From contig JAQGEQ010000349.1 of assembly GCA_034620365.1 (NCBI GenBank), positions 62,001 to 126,000 of the forward strand: a stretch of DNA of 64,000 nt, read 5' to 3'. Of the stretch, positions 1 through 10,728 are shown piece after piece; within the stretch, counting starts at the first letter, position 1; each line of letters begins with the position of its first letter. Source of the DNA: Pegea sp. RAD2-039 (Eukaryota > Chordata > Thaliacea > Salpida > Salpidae). A model generated the notes under the pieces. It was not told the DNA's origin, made no database searches, and saw nothing but the letters and a program-made list of their open reading frames with translations. Position numbers and translations under genes: made by a program.

Positions 1-599
1 AACATATCGTGACGTCATCAAATCATGAGGTGAATATAGTCAGAACACATGACGTCATCAAGAAAAAGTTGTTTAACTCAAAAAAGTTGAAACAGAGTTC
101 ATCTGGAATAATTTAGAAAATGAATCATCAAAAGAAGGAATATTTGAAGATTTTGAAATCATGATAATTACTTCAGTCAATTTCCGATTTAATCTTTAAA
201 CAAAAAGTTCAAAAGTTTAATTTTCTTTTCAATGACGTCATCAGCGATTTATTAAGTGGAAGTTGACGCTTGAGTGATTTTGTAGAAAGCGAGATTGGGT
301 TTAAAAACTGATTCCAATTTTAAACTGAAATCATCACTGTATTGATGATTCATGATTCCTTTCGCCTAAAATTTGAATTTAAATTAATTTAATTGAAGAA
401 AATCAGGTTCTGGAACGTAAATTGTGAATGAAGTTTCAAATATCTCTGTTCAAAAGTTAACAAGTTGCTTGTAGCAACAATTTTTCATCACTTTTATTTC
501 AACAACAAAAATGTAAATAAAAAACAAACAGAAAGATAACAAACTGTGAGTTTAACAATAACAAAAAACTATTGTTTCAACAGTAAGTAAGAAAAACAG

Positions 600-1172
600 A
601 TAAGTTGACAGCAGCGTGGTCGACAGAACTTAAATGGTTGAGGTCACAAGGACGTGTCCTAGAAACTGTTCAAAGAATTATACTGGCCACTATTTTGGTC
701 CATGTGGTTTCCCCGGAAACCAAAATCGCAATAACTGGTCACATTAGCTAAACGTAACCAGAGTAACCCCAAAATTGATGACGTCATTCGTGGTCTCACA
801 TATTAGATGATTTCGGGAAAGTCCCCCAAAACAGGGACTGTTGTTTCCCACCGTCCTGGTCCTGATCTTGTGATTACTTGGGACCTCTTTGAAGTCCTCA
901 TCAACTTCAATAGAGACGATCACTGATGACGTCATCAACGTCTTTAGATGTTTTTGTCGAAATATTTGCAAAAATGAAATTGAAACTTTTGATCTAAATC
1001 GAATCTGAGATATTATCTATGATGACGTCATCAGTTTTCATGAGTCAAGATAATGACCATCGCTTTGGTCAGCGCGATATATCCATCGGGACAGATGACG
1101 TCATAAAGTTTGAAGAGATTGTTGAGATCAAATACAGAATCAAATACAGAAGAATCAACATCTATTAGTAAT
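600..1172 (-). pseudogene. Possible Vps62-like membrane-gene remnant or 3' part
   Basis: On the minus strand an open segment after an acceptor-like TAATAG (about 1172) reads ...LYDVICPDGYIAL..., closely matching ...FYEIICPDTYVALGV... in the neighbouring gene at 1520-3176. A phase-0 join (donor ATG|GTCATT near 1050, acceptor TCTCAG near 1006) would link it to an open segment running to a stop at 744. The same 5' segment also reads, in another frame, as a hydrophobic signal-like peptide starting MLILLYLILYL. No complete structure or membrane segment was found, so this is either a decayed paralogue or a gene I cannot assemble. The flanking 1-600 holds palindromes but no gene I can support. Confidence 0.3.
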
Positions 1173-1519
1173 CAGAAAGTTTTATAAATTTCTAAAAATC
1201 AAAAATTGTTTAGTTTAATTTCACTCGTTAACAAGAAAGTCTGAATAAAATCAACTTCTTAAGATCCACCAGAAGCACCTTACTGATCTCTAAGAAGTAT
1301 CTTACTGATCTCTAAGAGCTCGCTTCAAGTTTAGATCAACTTTTCTACATCACTAATAAATAAAAAAAACAATCTTAAAAAAAAATTGATTTATTTACTA
1401 AACACTTAAATTTCAATAAAATTTGAATTCAGTGAATTTCAACAAAAACTTTTTTATAAAAAAAATGTTTCCAAATTTATCTTTAAAATTGATAAATTGA
1501 AAAAAAGGACATTAAACCC

Positions 1520-3176
1520 TTAAACATAAATAGGTGCGACTGGGACAGGGTCCTGTGGTGCCGATGATGAAACCAAAACATGATTTCCGAAATGATTTAA
1601 TCGAAAATAATTGATCTGATCTTCATCTGAGCTGATTGTTTGATAGATTTGCTCCATGCTCACTTTATCTTCATTTTTACAACGAAATCGAAAGTTTTTA
1701 TCAAATTTTTTGAATATGAAATAAAAAGAGATCACAAAAACTGTCGCTACCAAAACAGGGATCAAAATTTTAAGATAATCATGATGATCTTCATCTTGAG
1801 ATTCAATTTGATTGGATTTATCTTCTTTAAAAGTATCTAAAGATACAGGACTCCATTTTAGGGCATAATATTTGATGATTCTAAAAGGGAATCTCACAAC
1901 TAGGAATTGAGATTGATGAAGCTCATACAGATCTGTACTCTTATAATCAAATCTAGAAATAGAGATGGGTAATGACGTCATCAACGCGATTTTTACTCAC
2001 ATGACCCTCTTTTGAAGCGTGGTTGTCTGTACCAAACTTTTATGGACACATTTGTATTTGCTTTTTAAAGGTGTACTCAAAATATCAGCTGATGCCACAC
2101 CTAGGGCCACATATGTGTCAGGGCAGATAATTTCATAAAACTTCATTTGAAGTGGCAGGGCAGAAACGGAATGGTCCAACTCGAAACCAATGTCCTTGAA
2201 GCCAGACGGTGACGCCAAAAAGTCTGGATGATTTCTGTAACAAACCATCAGATGTTTGAGTTTAAATTACTGATGACGTCACCTAGCTATGACGTAATCG
2301 ACTTCGTTGCCATGGTGACAGCTTTTCGTTGAAGCGACTACTCCAAGATGAAAAAAATCCCCTTCTTCTGGTAAAGTTGCTTCCCAGACGGAGCCTAGAC
2401 TCAATTCTCCTAAACAATCCCCTCCTTGGACTTTCACAAACGTGCCAACATCTATGACGTCATGATGACGTCATCAACACGTGATTACAAACACTTGATT
2501 ACCTTCTGATGGTAATGGATGACAATTAAGAGCGAAGACAGGATTTGATTCGATTTGAATGAAAGATGAATTTTTCCAAATCGAAGACGCTATTTGAAAA
2601 ACTGGAGGTCTGGAAAAGAGGATAAAAAAAAAGGGTCTTTTCGATCTTCATCTTACTTGATCAGTCTTCCAATAACTGTCTTTGTGACTAGGTCTTTGTT
2701 GATACATCGGTATTCAGAATCATCTTTTTTATACAGATCACTTATACTTACGTAATTATTTTCACATTTCATCATATAACCTCGCGGAAGACCTTTTTGA
2801 ACCAAACTTGTTGTCTTTAATCTATATCTCTTCGATGTGACGTCATCACTGTCTCTAAGGATCGAAATAATTGATAATTTTTGTGAAGTCATTACTTACT
2901 TGGCAACTATTAAATTTGTTGGTGTGACGTCACAACTTTTAGGACTGAAGATTTGTCCTATATTGACGTAATCACTTGTAGGTGAGATGGCGACCCATAA
3001 ACTTCCGGAGTTCCCCGGAAACTGATGGATACATTTTCCTCTTCGTACTAAGACGAAGTTATCTTCATCAGTTAAAGATCTTTCTGTAAAAATTTATGAT
3101 GAGATTTTAAGAAGATTTTAGGTTTAATCTTACTGATGAGGATGAGGAAGATTAGGATTATTTTCAACAATTTCAT
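1520..3176 (-). CDS. Single-pass membrane protein with tandem Vps62-like repeats
   Basis: Seven exons join with consistent phases: 3134-3176, 2900-3083, 2657-2854, 2503-2609, 2283-2451, 2001-2234, 1520-1952, giving 455 residues. The first exon encodes a hydrophobic signal peptide (MKLLKIILIFLIL) and ends in phase 1. The ectodomain has two tandem modules: SLWVAISPTSDYVNIG and LPRGYMMKCENNYVSI, then SVWEATLPEEGDFFHLG and IICPDTYVALG. Each module ends with a Cys-containing strand such as YKCVHKSLV. This W-x-A-x-x-P...LG pattern resembles Vps62-family beta-rich domains; that call is inference. A membrane segment LKILIPVLVATVFVISFYFI and an acidic cytoplasmic tail of about 55 residues follow. Introns are 45-75 nt, and several contain the CRE palindrome. 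Function unknown; cell-surface location inferred. Paralogous to 3884-5023. Confidence 0.72.
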
Positions 3177-3883
3177 TTTATATCTTCTTTTAAAGTTCTT
3201 GAAAGTCAGGAATTTATAGAAATAAAAAAATCAGATTTTATAAGAAATCAAAAAATTGAATAAAAAGTTTTATGGTTTGAAATAAAAAGTTCAAAAGTAC
3301 AACAAAATAAATTTGAATATTTTGTAAATGTTTTTTTATAATCTCTTTCTGATATATTTTATTTAAATTCAGTAAAAAAAAGTTTTCATATTTTCAAAAT
3401 TTTATATAAAAACGAAAAACTAAATTATCAAAAAGATGTTTTGAAACACTTTTAACGAATCTAAACTATTTTGTTTCTAAAACTTGAAGAATCATTTTCT
3501 AATGATTTATAGAATTAAATTTGAAACTAACAACCAAAAGATTCTTATTTTTCTCGATATAATTCTATTAAATCATTTATTAAAATGCAAATAAGGTAGT
3601 AAATAAATAACTTCAAATAATTGAATTAAAAACTCATTTTACTAAAAACTATTAACTTCTGTTTTCGATTATCTGAAACTTGACACTATATCCATCTAAA
3701 ACCAAATATCAATTTACATTCAAAGTACATTTTATATCTTTTTTACAGCCTTAGGGTTTAATTTTCACACCATGACAAATTACAAGATATTCTAGAAACT
3801 GTTTTTTTTTTCAGTTTTACGAAACGTGCCAAAAAAACCCAAAAATTCATAAAAACACCGAAATAAATAAAAAAAACAACTTT
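3177..3883. other. AT-rich intergenic spacer
   Basis: Lies between the start of the first Vps62-like gene and the stop of the second. It is strongly AT-rich with no convincing exon, and it contains none of the CRE palindromes that fill the flanking genes. It should hold the promoter of the 1520-3176 gene and the 3' UTR of the 3884-5023 gene, but no specific element could be identified. Confidence 0.6.
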
Positions 3884-5023
3884 TTAATGAACGTGAAAAT
3901 TATTAAAATCTGGAATGCTTTCAACGGAAGCATCTAGATAAGGATTCACAACTGCTGCTTTTGATTCTCTATGTGACGTCATACGATCTAACATGACGTC
4001 ATCATCATGAGGTCCGCCAGTATATGAAATATTAATATTGTCGCATCTTATTGCTGATGACGTCATCGCAGTTTTATTTAGAGCGCTGAGTGAATCGTGG
4101 TCGGCAGGTGGCGCTGTTGAGGCTTTTCTGTGAAAATTTTAATGATTAATCGAAATGAATGACGTCAGTGATGACGTCACGAACCGTTGACGTCGCATCC
4201 AGTAACTAGTAAGTCCTACTATAAAGATGAAGCTTGTGACAACGGACAAGGAAATTGTTACGTTCTTCGTTTTCGAGTTTTTAGGAGATTTAGGATCATA
4301 AGATGTTATTCGAGGGCTTCTAGGTTCTATTACGTCATCGCTTTAATTATTAGTGACGTCATCAACTACTTACTTGGATCGATGATTTGAATAGTAGTAT
4401 TGTAGTTTGGAAAGCTTTTTAAACAGCGCGCGTATTGAGTCGTGACGTCATCATCGTTGTTAAACACAAAGAAAAATGAACTCGAAGTTGACTTTAGCTT
4501 CCAGATGACGTCACTAAGATGACGTCATAATTATTCCGCAGATATATTGTGATGTTTACAAACCTAGGGACTTTTTCAATTTTTACCATTTTGGTTACTT
4601 GAGTAGCTACACACCAAAAGCTGTTTAGTTGAGGCGCTTGATTTGATGACGTCACTACCGCGCTAATAGATGTAAATGAAGGCGGGCACAGTAAACGCCA
4701 AAATACAAAAACTCCATTTTGTCGAACTTTGATAAATTTTATTGGTTCTTTTAGAAATTTATTTTTCCTGAAAGTTTATTTCTTCGGGATTTTTGTCAAA
4801 AAGCCACTTTAGTAACTGACCTGGCAATTGGTATCATTACAGTGGTAGGAATGACGTCATCATTGACGTAATACTGCCCTAGAGCGACAAACTGTGAGCT
4901 GAAGTTATCTGCTTGATAGTATTTTGGTAATATTGGTTTGCTTTTAAAAAGTTTTGTGGAAAATTGTGAAAAAGCCAAATTAGTCGAGCTCCAAAAAATA
5001 GAAAATAGAAAAAAAATATTCAT
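3884..5023 (-). CDS. Single-pass membrane protein with one Vps62-like module
   Basis: Five exons keep one frame: 4821-5023, 4587-4767, 4374-4491, 4185-4326, 3884-4127, giving 295 residues. The chosen Met (MNIFFLFSIFWSSTNLAFS) begins a typical signal peptide. The ectodomain contains FSSQFVALGQYYV and then FWRLLCPPSFTSISAVV with WCVATQVTK. These match the repeat pattern of the upstream gene at 1520-3176, so the two look like tandem paralogues; the Vps62 likeness is inference. A membrane segment (VTISLSVVTSFIFIVGLTSYW) is followed by MRRQR as stop-transfer signal. The tail of about 85 residues is polar and carries MTSS and DDDV from in-frame CRE palindromes. The weakest boundary is the acceptor before 4491 (CTAAAG). 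Ligand and role unknown. Confidence 0.68.
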
Positions 5024-5333
5024 TTTTGAATCTACAGGATTTGTGACAAAAGTCATGAAAAAGAAAACTTCTAATCTTTCTCTAATTTTAAATAAACTTT
5101 TTGAATAAAAAAAAAGATCAAACTGAAAACCTCTAAACTTTTTCAAAAATTCAATTATATCTCATCTAACTAAACATTTTCAACTAACAACTTTGATGAC
5201 GTCACACGCCACATTTACTTGTCATATCCTCTTTCAATCATAAGTTGTGACAAGTAACTTTATTGAGCAATTTCAAAACTGCTAATGACGACATAAAGCG
5301 ACGATGACGTCATCGAAACAACATTTTTCTCAT

Positions 5334-6236
5334 TTATTCACTTTCAATATCAAAATGCTCATCAATTGTAAAAGCTGAAAACGCTGGACTCGGATTTCGC
5401 GAGATTTCTCTTGGATTCAAATTGGTGACGTCATCGTTCGGCGTCTCGCGACTGAAAACGAAATAATTAAAAATCGAAGTTTGAAGAATCAAATTTTTCT
5501 CAACTGAATTTTATCTCTTCTGAAAATTACCAGGAACGAAACCGCGATGGTTGCTAGCGCAAAAATTGAACCAATCAAAACAGCCATCCAAACTGATGTG
5601 AAAAACTTCCCTTGTGACGTCATCACTTTGTCTGTGAATCCATTTTCAATGACGTCATCTTAAAAACTAAAATGGTTTTTTACCTTTATGACATTGAAGT
5701 GTTTGGTATCGAAGCGAAAAGTTGCCACGTGATCTGATGACGTAAGACCACGTGATGTTGACGTCAGATCCACGTGATTTTAAAGGGATGACATAACGAG
5801 GCTTAGTGACGTCACAAATGTCACGTGAACGAAAAAGTACGCAATTTGATGTTTTGGTGATTGGTTTACGATAGAAAATGTAGCACCAAAATGGATTCTG
5901 TAAATTTATGGCCCCATCTGTTGACAAAATGATAAAAACCCAAAAAATCTCTGAATATTTTCACTTACTTATAACAATGTTATCTGTTGATAAATTCAAA
6001 TTAAAATCGTTAAAACTGAAAATGATAAATGTGTCTGACGTCATCAGCACAGTCTGATTTCGGCTTGAATTTGCTGATGACGTCACTGCCTCTATTTTGC
6101 TGACGTCATCAGCTGTGAATCAAAACATAAGAACTGAAACCTGTAAAAGCTTCTAATTTAAACTTGTACCTTTCAAATACGTCACTGCTGACGTCATCAG
6201 CAGTATTTTGAGAAACTTTGTGTAAAAGCTGAACAT
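5334..6236 (-). CDS. Small single-pass membrane protein, CUB-like ectodomain
   Basis: Five exons (6170-6236, 5969-6112, 5684-5917, 5505-5631, 5334-5451) give 229 residues with matching phases 1-1-1-2. The signal peptide is MFSFYTKFLKILLMTSAVTY. The ectodomain has FIIFSFNDFNLNLSTDNIVI, several Cys (FWCYIFY, NCVLF, DICDV, TLQCH) and a late strand NITWSYVIRSRGNFSLRY. The 'F-x-x-F-x-L-x-x-x-x-D-x-I-x-I' string resembles the central strands of CUB domains, but this is a weak structural guess. Several N-glycosylation sequons are present. The membrane segment is FFTSVWMAVLIGSIFALATI, followed by FRRDK and an acidic tail of about 45 residues. The donor at 5505 (GTTGAG) is non-ideal but the only one keeping phase. 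It is packed head-to-tail with the gene below, about 310 bp apart. Confidence 0.68.
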
Positions 6237-7269
6237 CAGAAGATAATTAATTAATTGTTTATTAAAAATAAGATTAGTTTGAATAATAATCAAAAGCCTA
6301 CACACTTTTATCACGTGACGTTTTTAGAACAATTATTTAAATTATTTAAATTGTTTAATTGTTTAATTTTTTAATTTATTGTTTAAATGGATTGCGTTGA
6401 TTGGATAATTTTTTAATCGTTTTTAACCAACTATAATTGGTTTTGGATTCTATTTTTTCTGATCTAGTGACTTGCTTCATTATTTTAAAAGTTTTTATTT
6501 TTTTATTTTAAGTAAAAATTTGAGTTATTTTTGACTTTTAAAGTAGCTCATTAGCTCCATCTAGCGGTTGATTAATTTCGTATTTTAGATTAGAAATTTG
6601 ACTCATTTTTTTAGCTTTGTGTTTAATTGACGACATCTTTTAAATTTCAAAGACATTTGAGACTTTAATTTTTAAGATTTTTAAAGTAAATAGCGAAAAG
6701 TTTACTTGTAAAAGCTACACCTTTTTAAGATTTAACAAATTTTTCCTCTAGTTTGAAAATTGTGTAAAACTTATTTACTTTTTTGCTAATGTTGATTTTG
6801 AAATCTCTCTTTTTGGTAATTTAAGAAATATTTTTCATATTTCGATTGATTTCACTAAAGTTTTAATAAATTGATAAAATCATTTTCTGCTGAGTCATCT
6901 TTAACAAACTCTAATCCTATAATAAAGTCACGAATTTAATGAATGAAGTTTTTCTAAAATTTGCTGTAGTTGAAATATATTTGAAAAATTTCGAAACGTC
7001 AAAGAATTTTCAGGACTTTATTTTATTGAGAAATTTTAAACATTTAAACTTGAAACACAAAAATCTTATCTTATCAAAATCAAACAAAAAATATTTCAAG
7101 CAAAAAACGAATAAATCTTAATTGACTATTTATCCAGAGATGCATATAAGATAAACAGGTGGAATGCTTCACACAATCATAAAAAAAACCAAATAACCTA
7201 AACTTTCAATGCTGGTTTTTCCTATAAAAATATTTGAAATTATTGAATACTGAGATTATATGATTTAAT
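6237..7269. other. AT-rich intergenic region without recognised gene
   Basis: Between the start of the CUB-like gene and the 3' end of the mucin-like gene. Open segments here are short and of low-complexity composition. The CRE palindrome, dense just before it (last at 6189-6196), is absent. One CACGTG lies near 6312. Confidence 0.55.
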
Positions 7270-8769
7270 TTAACTCACTAAATTGTTTAATTCATTTAAA
7301 GGAACTTGTTGTTCCTTCTCCTTATCGTCTTTGATAGTATACCCACCATTATCCCTTGCCATTCTAGTAAAAAAATATTTATTATTTAAATCACTTGAAA
7401 GTTTGGAACGTACCTTCTACGAAAGATTATTACTGTTATGACAATACCAGTAATCAGAAAACAAACTGAAGCCACTATTGTGATTGTTATTAAGCTCTTG
7501 TTGCCTATTAATCAAAAGTTTGTTAATTGTACCTACAGAAATATTAGTTTATGTAAATACCTGCTGTTTTTTGTCCACTATGTGTTTTTTCGTTCTTGTT
7601 TTGTTTAACTGTTGTTGCTTCTACTATTTTAGCTTTTGATTCAGTTGTTGTTGCCTTTGTTGTTGTTGACTTTGTTGTTGTTGGTTCAGTTGTTGTTGTT
7701 GTTGGTTCAGTTGTTGTTGTTGTTGGTTCAGTTGTTGTTGTTGGTTCAGTTGTTGTTGTTGGTTCAGTTGTTGTTGTTGGTTCAGTTGTTGTTGTTGCCT
7801 TTGTTGTTGTTGTTTTTCTTGTTTTCTTTGACTTTTTTACTTTTGGTTTTCTTGTTGTTGACTTTGTTGTTGGCTCGGTTGTTACTGTTGTTTCTTCTGT
7901 TGTTGTTGGTTCAGTTGTTGTTGTTGCCTTTGTTGTTGTTGTTGCCTTTGTTGTTGTTGTTTTTCTTATTTTCTTTGGCTTTTTTACTTTTGGTTTTCTT
8001 GTTGTTGACTTTGTTGTTGGCTCGGTTGTTACTGTTGTTGGTTCAGTTGTTGTTGGTTCAGTTGTTGTTGGTTCAGTTGTTGTTGTTGCCTTTGTTGTCG
8101 TTGGTTTAGTTGTTGTTGTTGTTGGTTCAGTTGTTGTTGTTGCTTCTGTCGTTGTTGGTTCGGTTGTTGTTGTTGTTGGTTCAGTTGTTGTTGTTGTTGG
8201 TTCAGTTGTTGTTGTTGCTTCTGTCGTTGTTGGTTCGGTTGTTGTTGTTGTTGGTTCAGTTGTTGTTGTTGGTTCAGTTGTTGTTGTTGGTTCAGTTGTT
8301 GTTGTTGGTTCAGTTGTTGTTGTTGGTTCAGTTGTTGGTTCAGTTGTTGTTGGTTCAGTTGTTGTTGTTGGTTCAGTTGTTGTTGTTACTTCTGTTGTCG
8401 TTGGTTCAGTTGTTGTTTTACTAGCCGTTGCTGCAGTAATTGAAACAAAAACACCAATTAGAGATGAAAGAAAAACTTTTTAAACTGAAATCAAATATAT
8501 TTACTTGGACATTCATAACAGTAGTCATACGATGTTGGTTTGTTTTGCCCCACGCACCAATAATACCATGCACTAGATTGGCAACCACCAGTGTAAGTTT
8601 TTCCTCTATATATAAAACTTTGAGGGCATTTACTTCCATCTTTGTAACATTGTTCTTCAGCTGCATTATAATAATTTGTTAATAATTTTTCAAATGATGA
8701 AAAAGATATCTTACCTGAAGTTATATTTATTATCTTCAATAATATACATATAAAAAAAATTATTCTCAT
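7270..8769 (-). CDS. Mucin-like single-pass membrane protein with Cys-rich head
   Basis: Exons 8715-8769, 8505-8660, 7561-8430, 7414-7504 and 7270-7363 join in phases 1-1-1-2 and give about 421 residues. Exon 1 is a signal peptide (MRIIFFICILLKIINITS). Exon 2 is a symmetric phase-1 module with six Cys (EEQCYKDGSKC...GGC...YWC...YDYCYEC), likely a small disulfide domain of unknown family. Exon 3 is a 290-residue stalk almost entirely of Thr with Glu-Pro, repeating TTTTEP, as in O-glycosylated mucin stalks. Exon 4 is the membrane segment (ITITIVASVCFLITGIVITVIIF) with RR after it. Exon 5 is a 31-residue charged tail. The first intron (54 nt) is a multiple of three and open, so a retained form is possible. 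Unlike its neighbours it carries no CRE palindromes. Confidence 0.78.
7630..8425. repeat. Coding (CAA)n-type repeat, TTTTEP units
   Basis: Plus-strand GTTGTTGTTGGTTCA units (the minus strand encodes Thr-Thr-Thr-Thr-Glu-Pro) are repeated dozens of times, with larger duplicated blocks such as the near-identical segments around 7840-7900 and 7970-8040. Length polymorphism between individuals is likely. Long open frames on the plus strand here are antisense artefacts of the repeat. Confidence 0.9.
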
Positions 8770-10068
8770 TTTTAACGTTTTCTATTTTCAAATCTGAAAG
8801 TGAAATAATTAATTCTAATAATAATTAATTTAAAAAATATTATCTTTTATCTATACTATCTATAAACTCATATCTTGCTAAGCTGTTGAGATAAATCAAA
8901 AATTCTTACTCCTTTTTATCTAGAAAGAGATTTTCTAAAAGCTTCTAGCAACTTAAAACTTTTGTAGATAATGCAGTAAGCAGTTTGTAATTTGATACCT
9001 TTATATAAAAGCGGATATCCTTTTAAGTCTTGATTCTGTTTATCAAGTTAAACTTTTAGCGCCAAATTAAAAACTTCTTTATGAGTGTAAAAAATGATAA
9101 TGTTGATTCAAAATAAAATTTAAAAAATAAAAATCTTCCTTTTATACTCACTAAGTTGCTAGTTACTAAAACTTTTATTAAATAATGATTGTTGAGAAAC
9201 TTGAATATTTTACATAATACCTAACACTACACAATATATCTTCACTACTAGTTACTTGAGAAGTCAGCTGTACTAAACTTTTAAAGTAGAAATTCTTTAA
9301 AGTCATTTCTTTTTATATAAACAATTTAACTTAAACAAGTTTTGAATTCTTTTTAAAGAAAAACATGATATATATAGCTTCAAATTATACTATAATATTC
9401 TGTAGTAAATTATCCACTATTATTAGAAATAAATTTCAAAATAGATCTAAAAATAAAAGCTTACAACGAAAGAAAAATTAACTTAAGTTAAAAACATTAT
9501 TTCAAACGAGTAATTAACATCAAAACTCCAATATTTAGTAAACTGACTTCAAAAACCGATTAGATTTCCTTTCTCTTATGCTGACGTCATCTATCTTCAA
9601 ACTTAAAGATTAGATCACGTGGTTTAACCTATAAAGTCTGGTGTACATATAAGTGAAGACAAAACTGTTAGGTTGAGGGGAAACCCCGAAATTTAAACGA
9701 ACGTTTTGATTGGTGGAAAAAAACGCGCAGATAATGGCCTGATAATAAAGTTTTAAAAAAGTTAGAAGTTTTTGAAAGTTATAAACATTGATTTTTGAAA
9801 ATACAACTTTTTGCTTTTTTAAACAATCAAAGTTTTTATAATTGTTTCAAAGTTTTTTAAAAATAAACCGTTTGAAAAGTTTTTTAAAATCACTCAAGCG
9901 GAACGACTTGATTCACCAATGAGGTCACTGATAAAGTTAAAGATTTACTCATGACGTCATCACAACGATCACATTTTTCAATAAATAATTTAACTTCAAG
10001 TAACAAGCAAGGATTTTGAAAACGTAAAAAAGAACAACAGCAAAATAACAATAAGAAAAACAGAGAGA
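8770..10068. other. AT-rich intergenic region upstream of mucin-like gene
   Basis: No convincing exon on either strand. It should contain the promoter or 5' UTR of the mucin-like gene (start 8769) in its left part. CRE palindromes resume at 9592-9599, where GC content also rises. Confidence 0.5.
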
Positions 10069-10409
10069 TTAGTTTTGTTGTTGACGAACTTCTTCGAGTG
10101 ACGTCATTTCGATTATTGGCTTTCTTAGAACTTTCTTATTCGATCGTTTCCTAAAATTTGTTCGATTACGTCTAGAACACTTGACCTGAATTCTTACCAG
10201 TGATAGCAGAGAATTAGAAGTAGTGACGTCACACACATAACAACCACAAGAACAGTCAGAAAATAGATAACTATTTGTAAGCCTGTTGACGTCATTATCT
10301 GTAATGACGTAATCAGATTAAATTTGAAAGCTTTTATTGTAAATTATACATCGTAATCTGTTGAAGATTCTGAACTCAGAGCTGTTGCTGGTGTTGATGA
10401 CGTCATTAT
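10069..10409 (-). CDS. 3' exons of a small single-pass membrane protein gene
   Basis: Exons 10350-10409, 10198-10298 and 10069-10150 join in phases 0 and 2. They encode a Ser/Thr-rich stretch (MTSSTPATALSSESSTDYD), a membrane segment (LQIVIYFLTVLVVVMCVTSL then LLILCYHW) and a basic tail ending MTSLEEVRQQQN. A Thr-rich piece near 10465-10510 may be another upstream exon, but no signal peptide or start was located, so the 5' end is unresolved. Exon 10350-10409 is open in a second frame too; I chose the frame that enters the hydrophobic segment. Architecture (secreted head, Thr-rich stalk, short tail) recalls the neighbouring membrane genes. It diverges from the giant plus-strand gene, which starts about 320 bp away. 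Confidence 0.45.
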
Positions 10410-10728
10410 CTGATGACGTATAAACAACAAAATATTAATAATAATAAAAATAATATAAAAATAAGAAACCTTTTTTTTGATGAATACTGAAATGTGTTGA
10501 TGTTGTGACTGTATCTGTTACACGAAGCTATTGTATAAAAAGCAATTTTCTAATCTAATTAATCAATATCTAAAAATGAAATGACGTCAAACAAAGTGAC
10601 AAAAAAAAGAAAAAAAAGAAGGAATTAATAATTCAGTAGATTTGAAAAAAACCTCTTTTTCAAGTACTGATCACAAAGTCAATAAAATTGAATCTAAGAC
10701 ATTTTAATCCGTTAATTGATGTCTTCAG

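Noticed and set aside
1085..1172. Signal peptide MLILLYLILYLISTISS as start of a gene
   Set aside because: The frame meets a stop after about 30 residues with no good donor before it; kept only as an alternative reading of a low-confidence remnant.
7596..8483. Long plus-strand open frames of Gly-Ser-Val and Leu repeats
   Set aside because: They are the antisense of the Thr-rich coding repeat; the minus strand has signal peptide, membrane segment and consistent splice phases.
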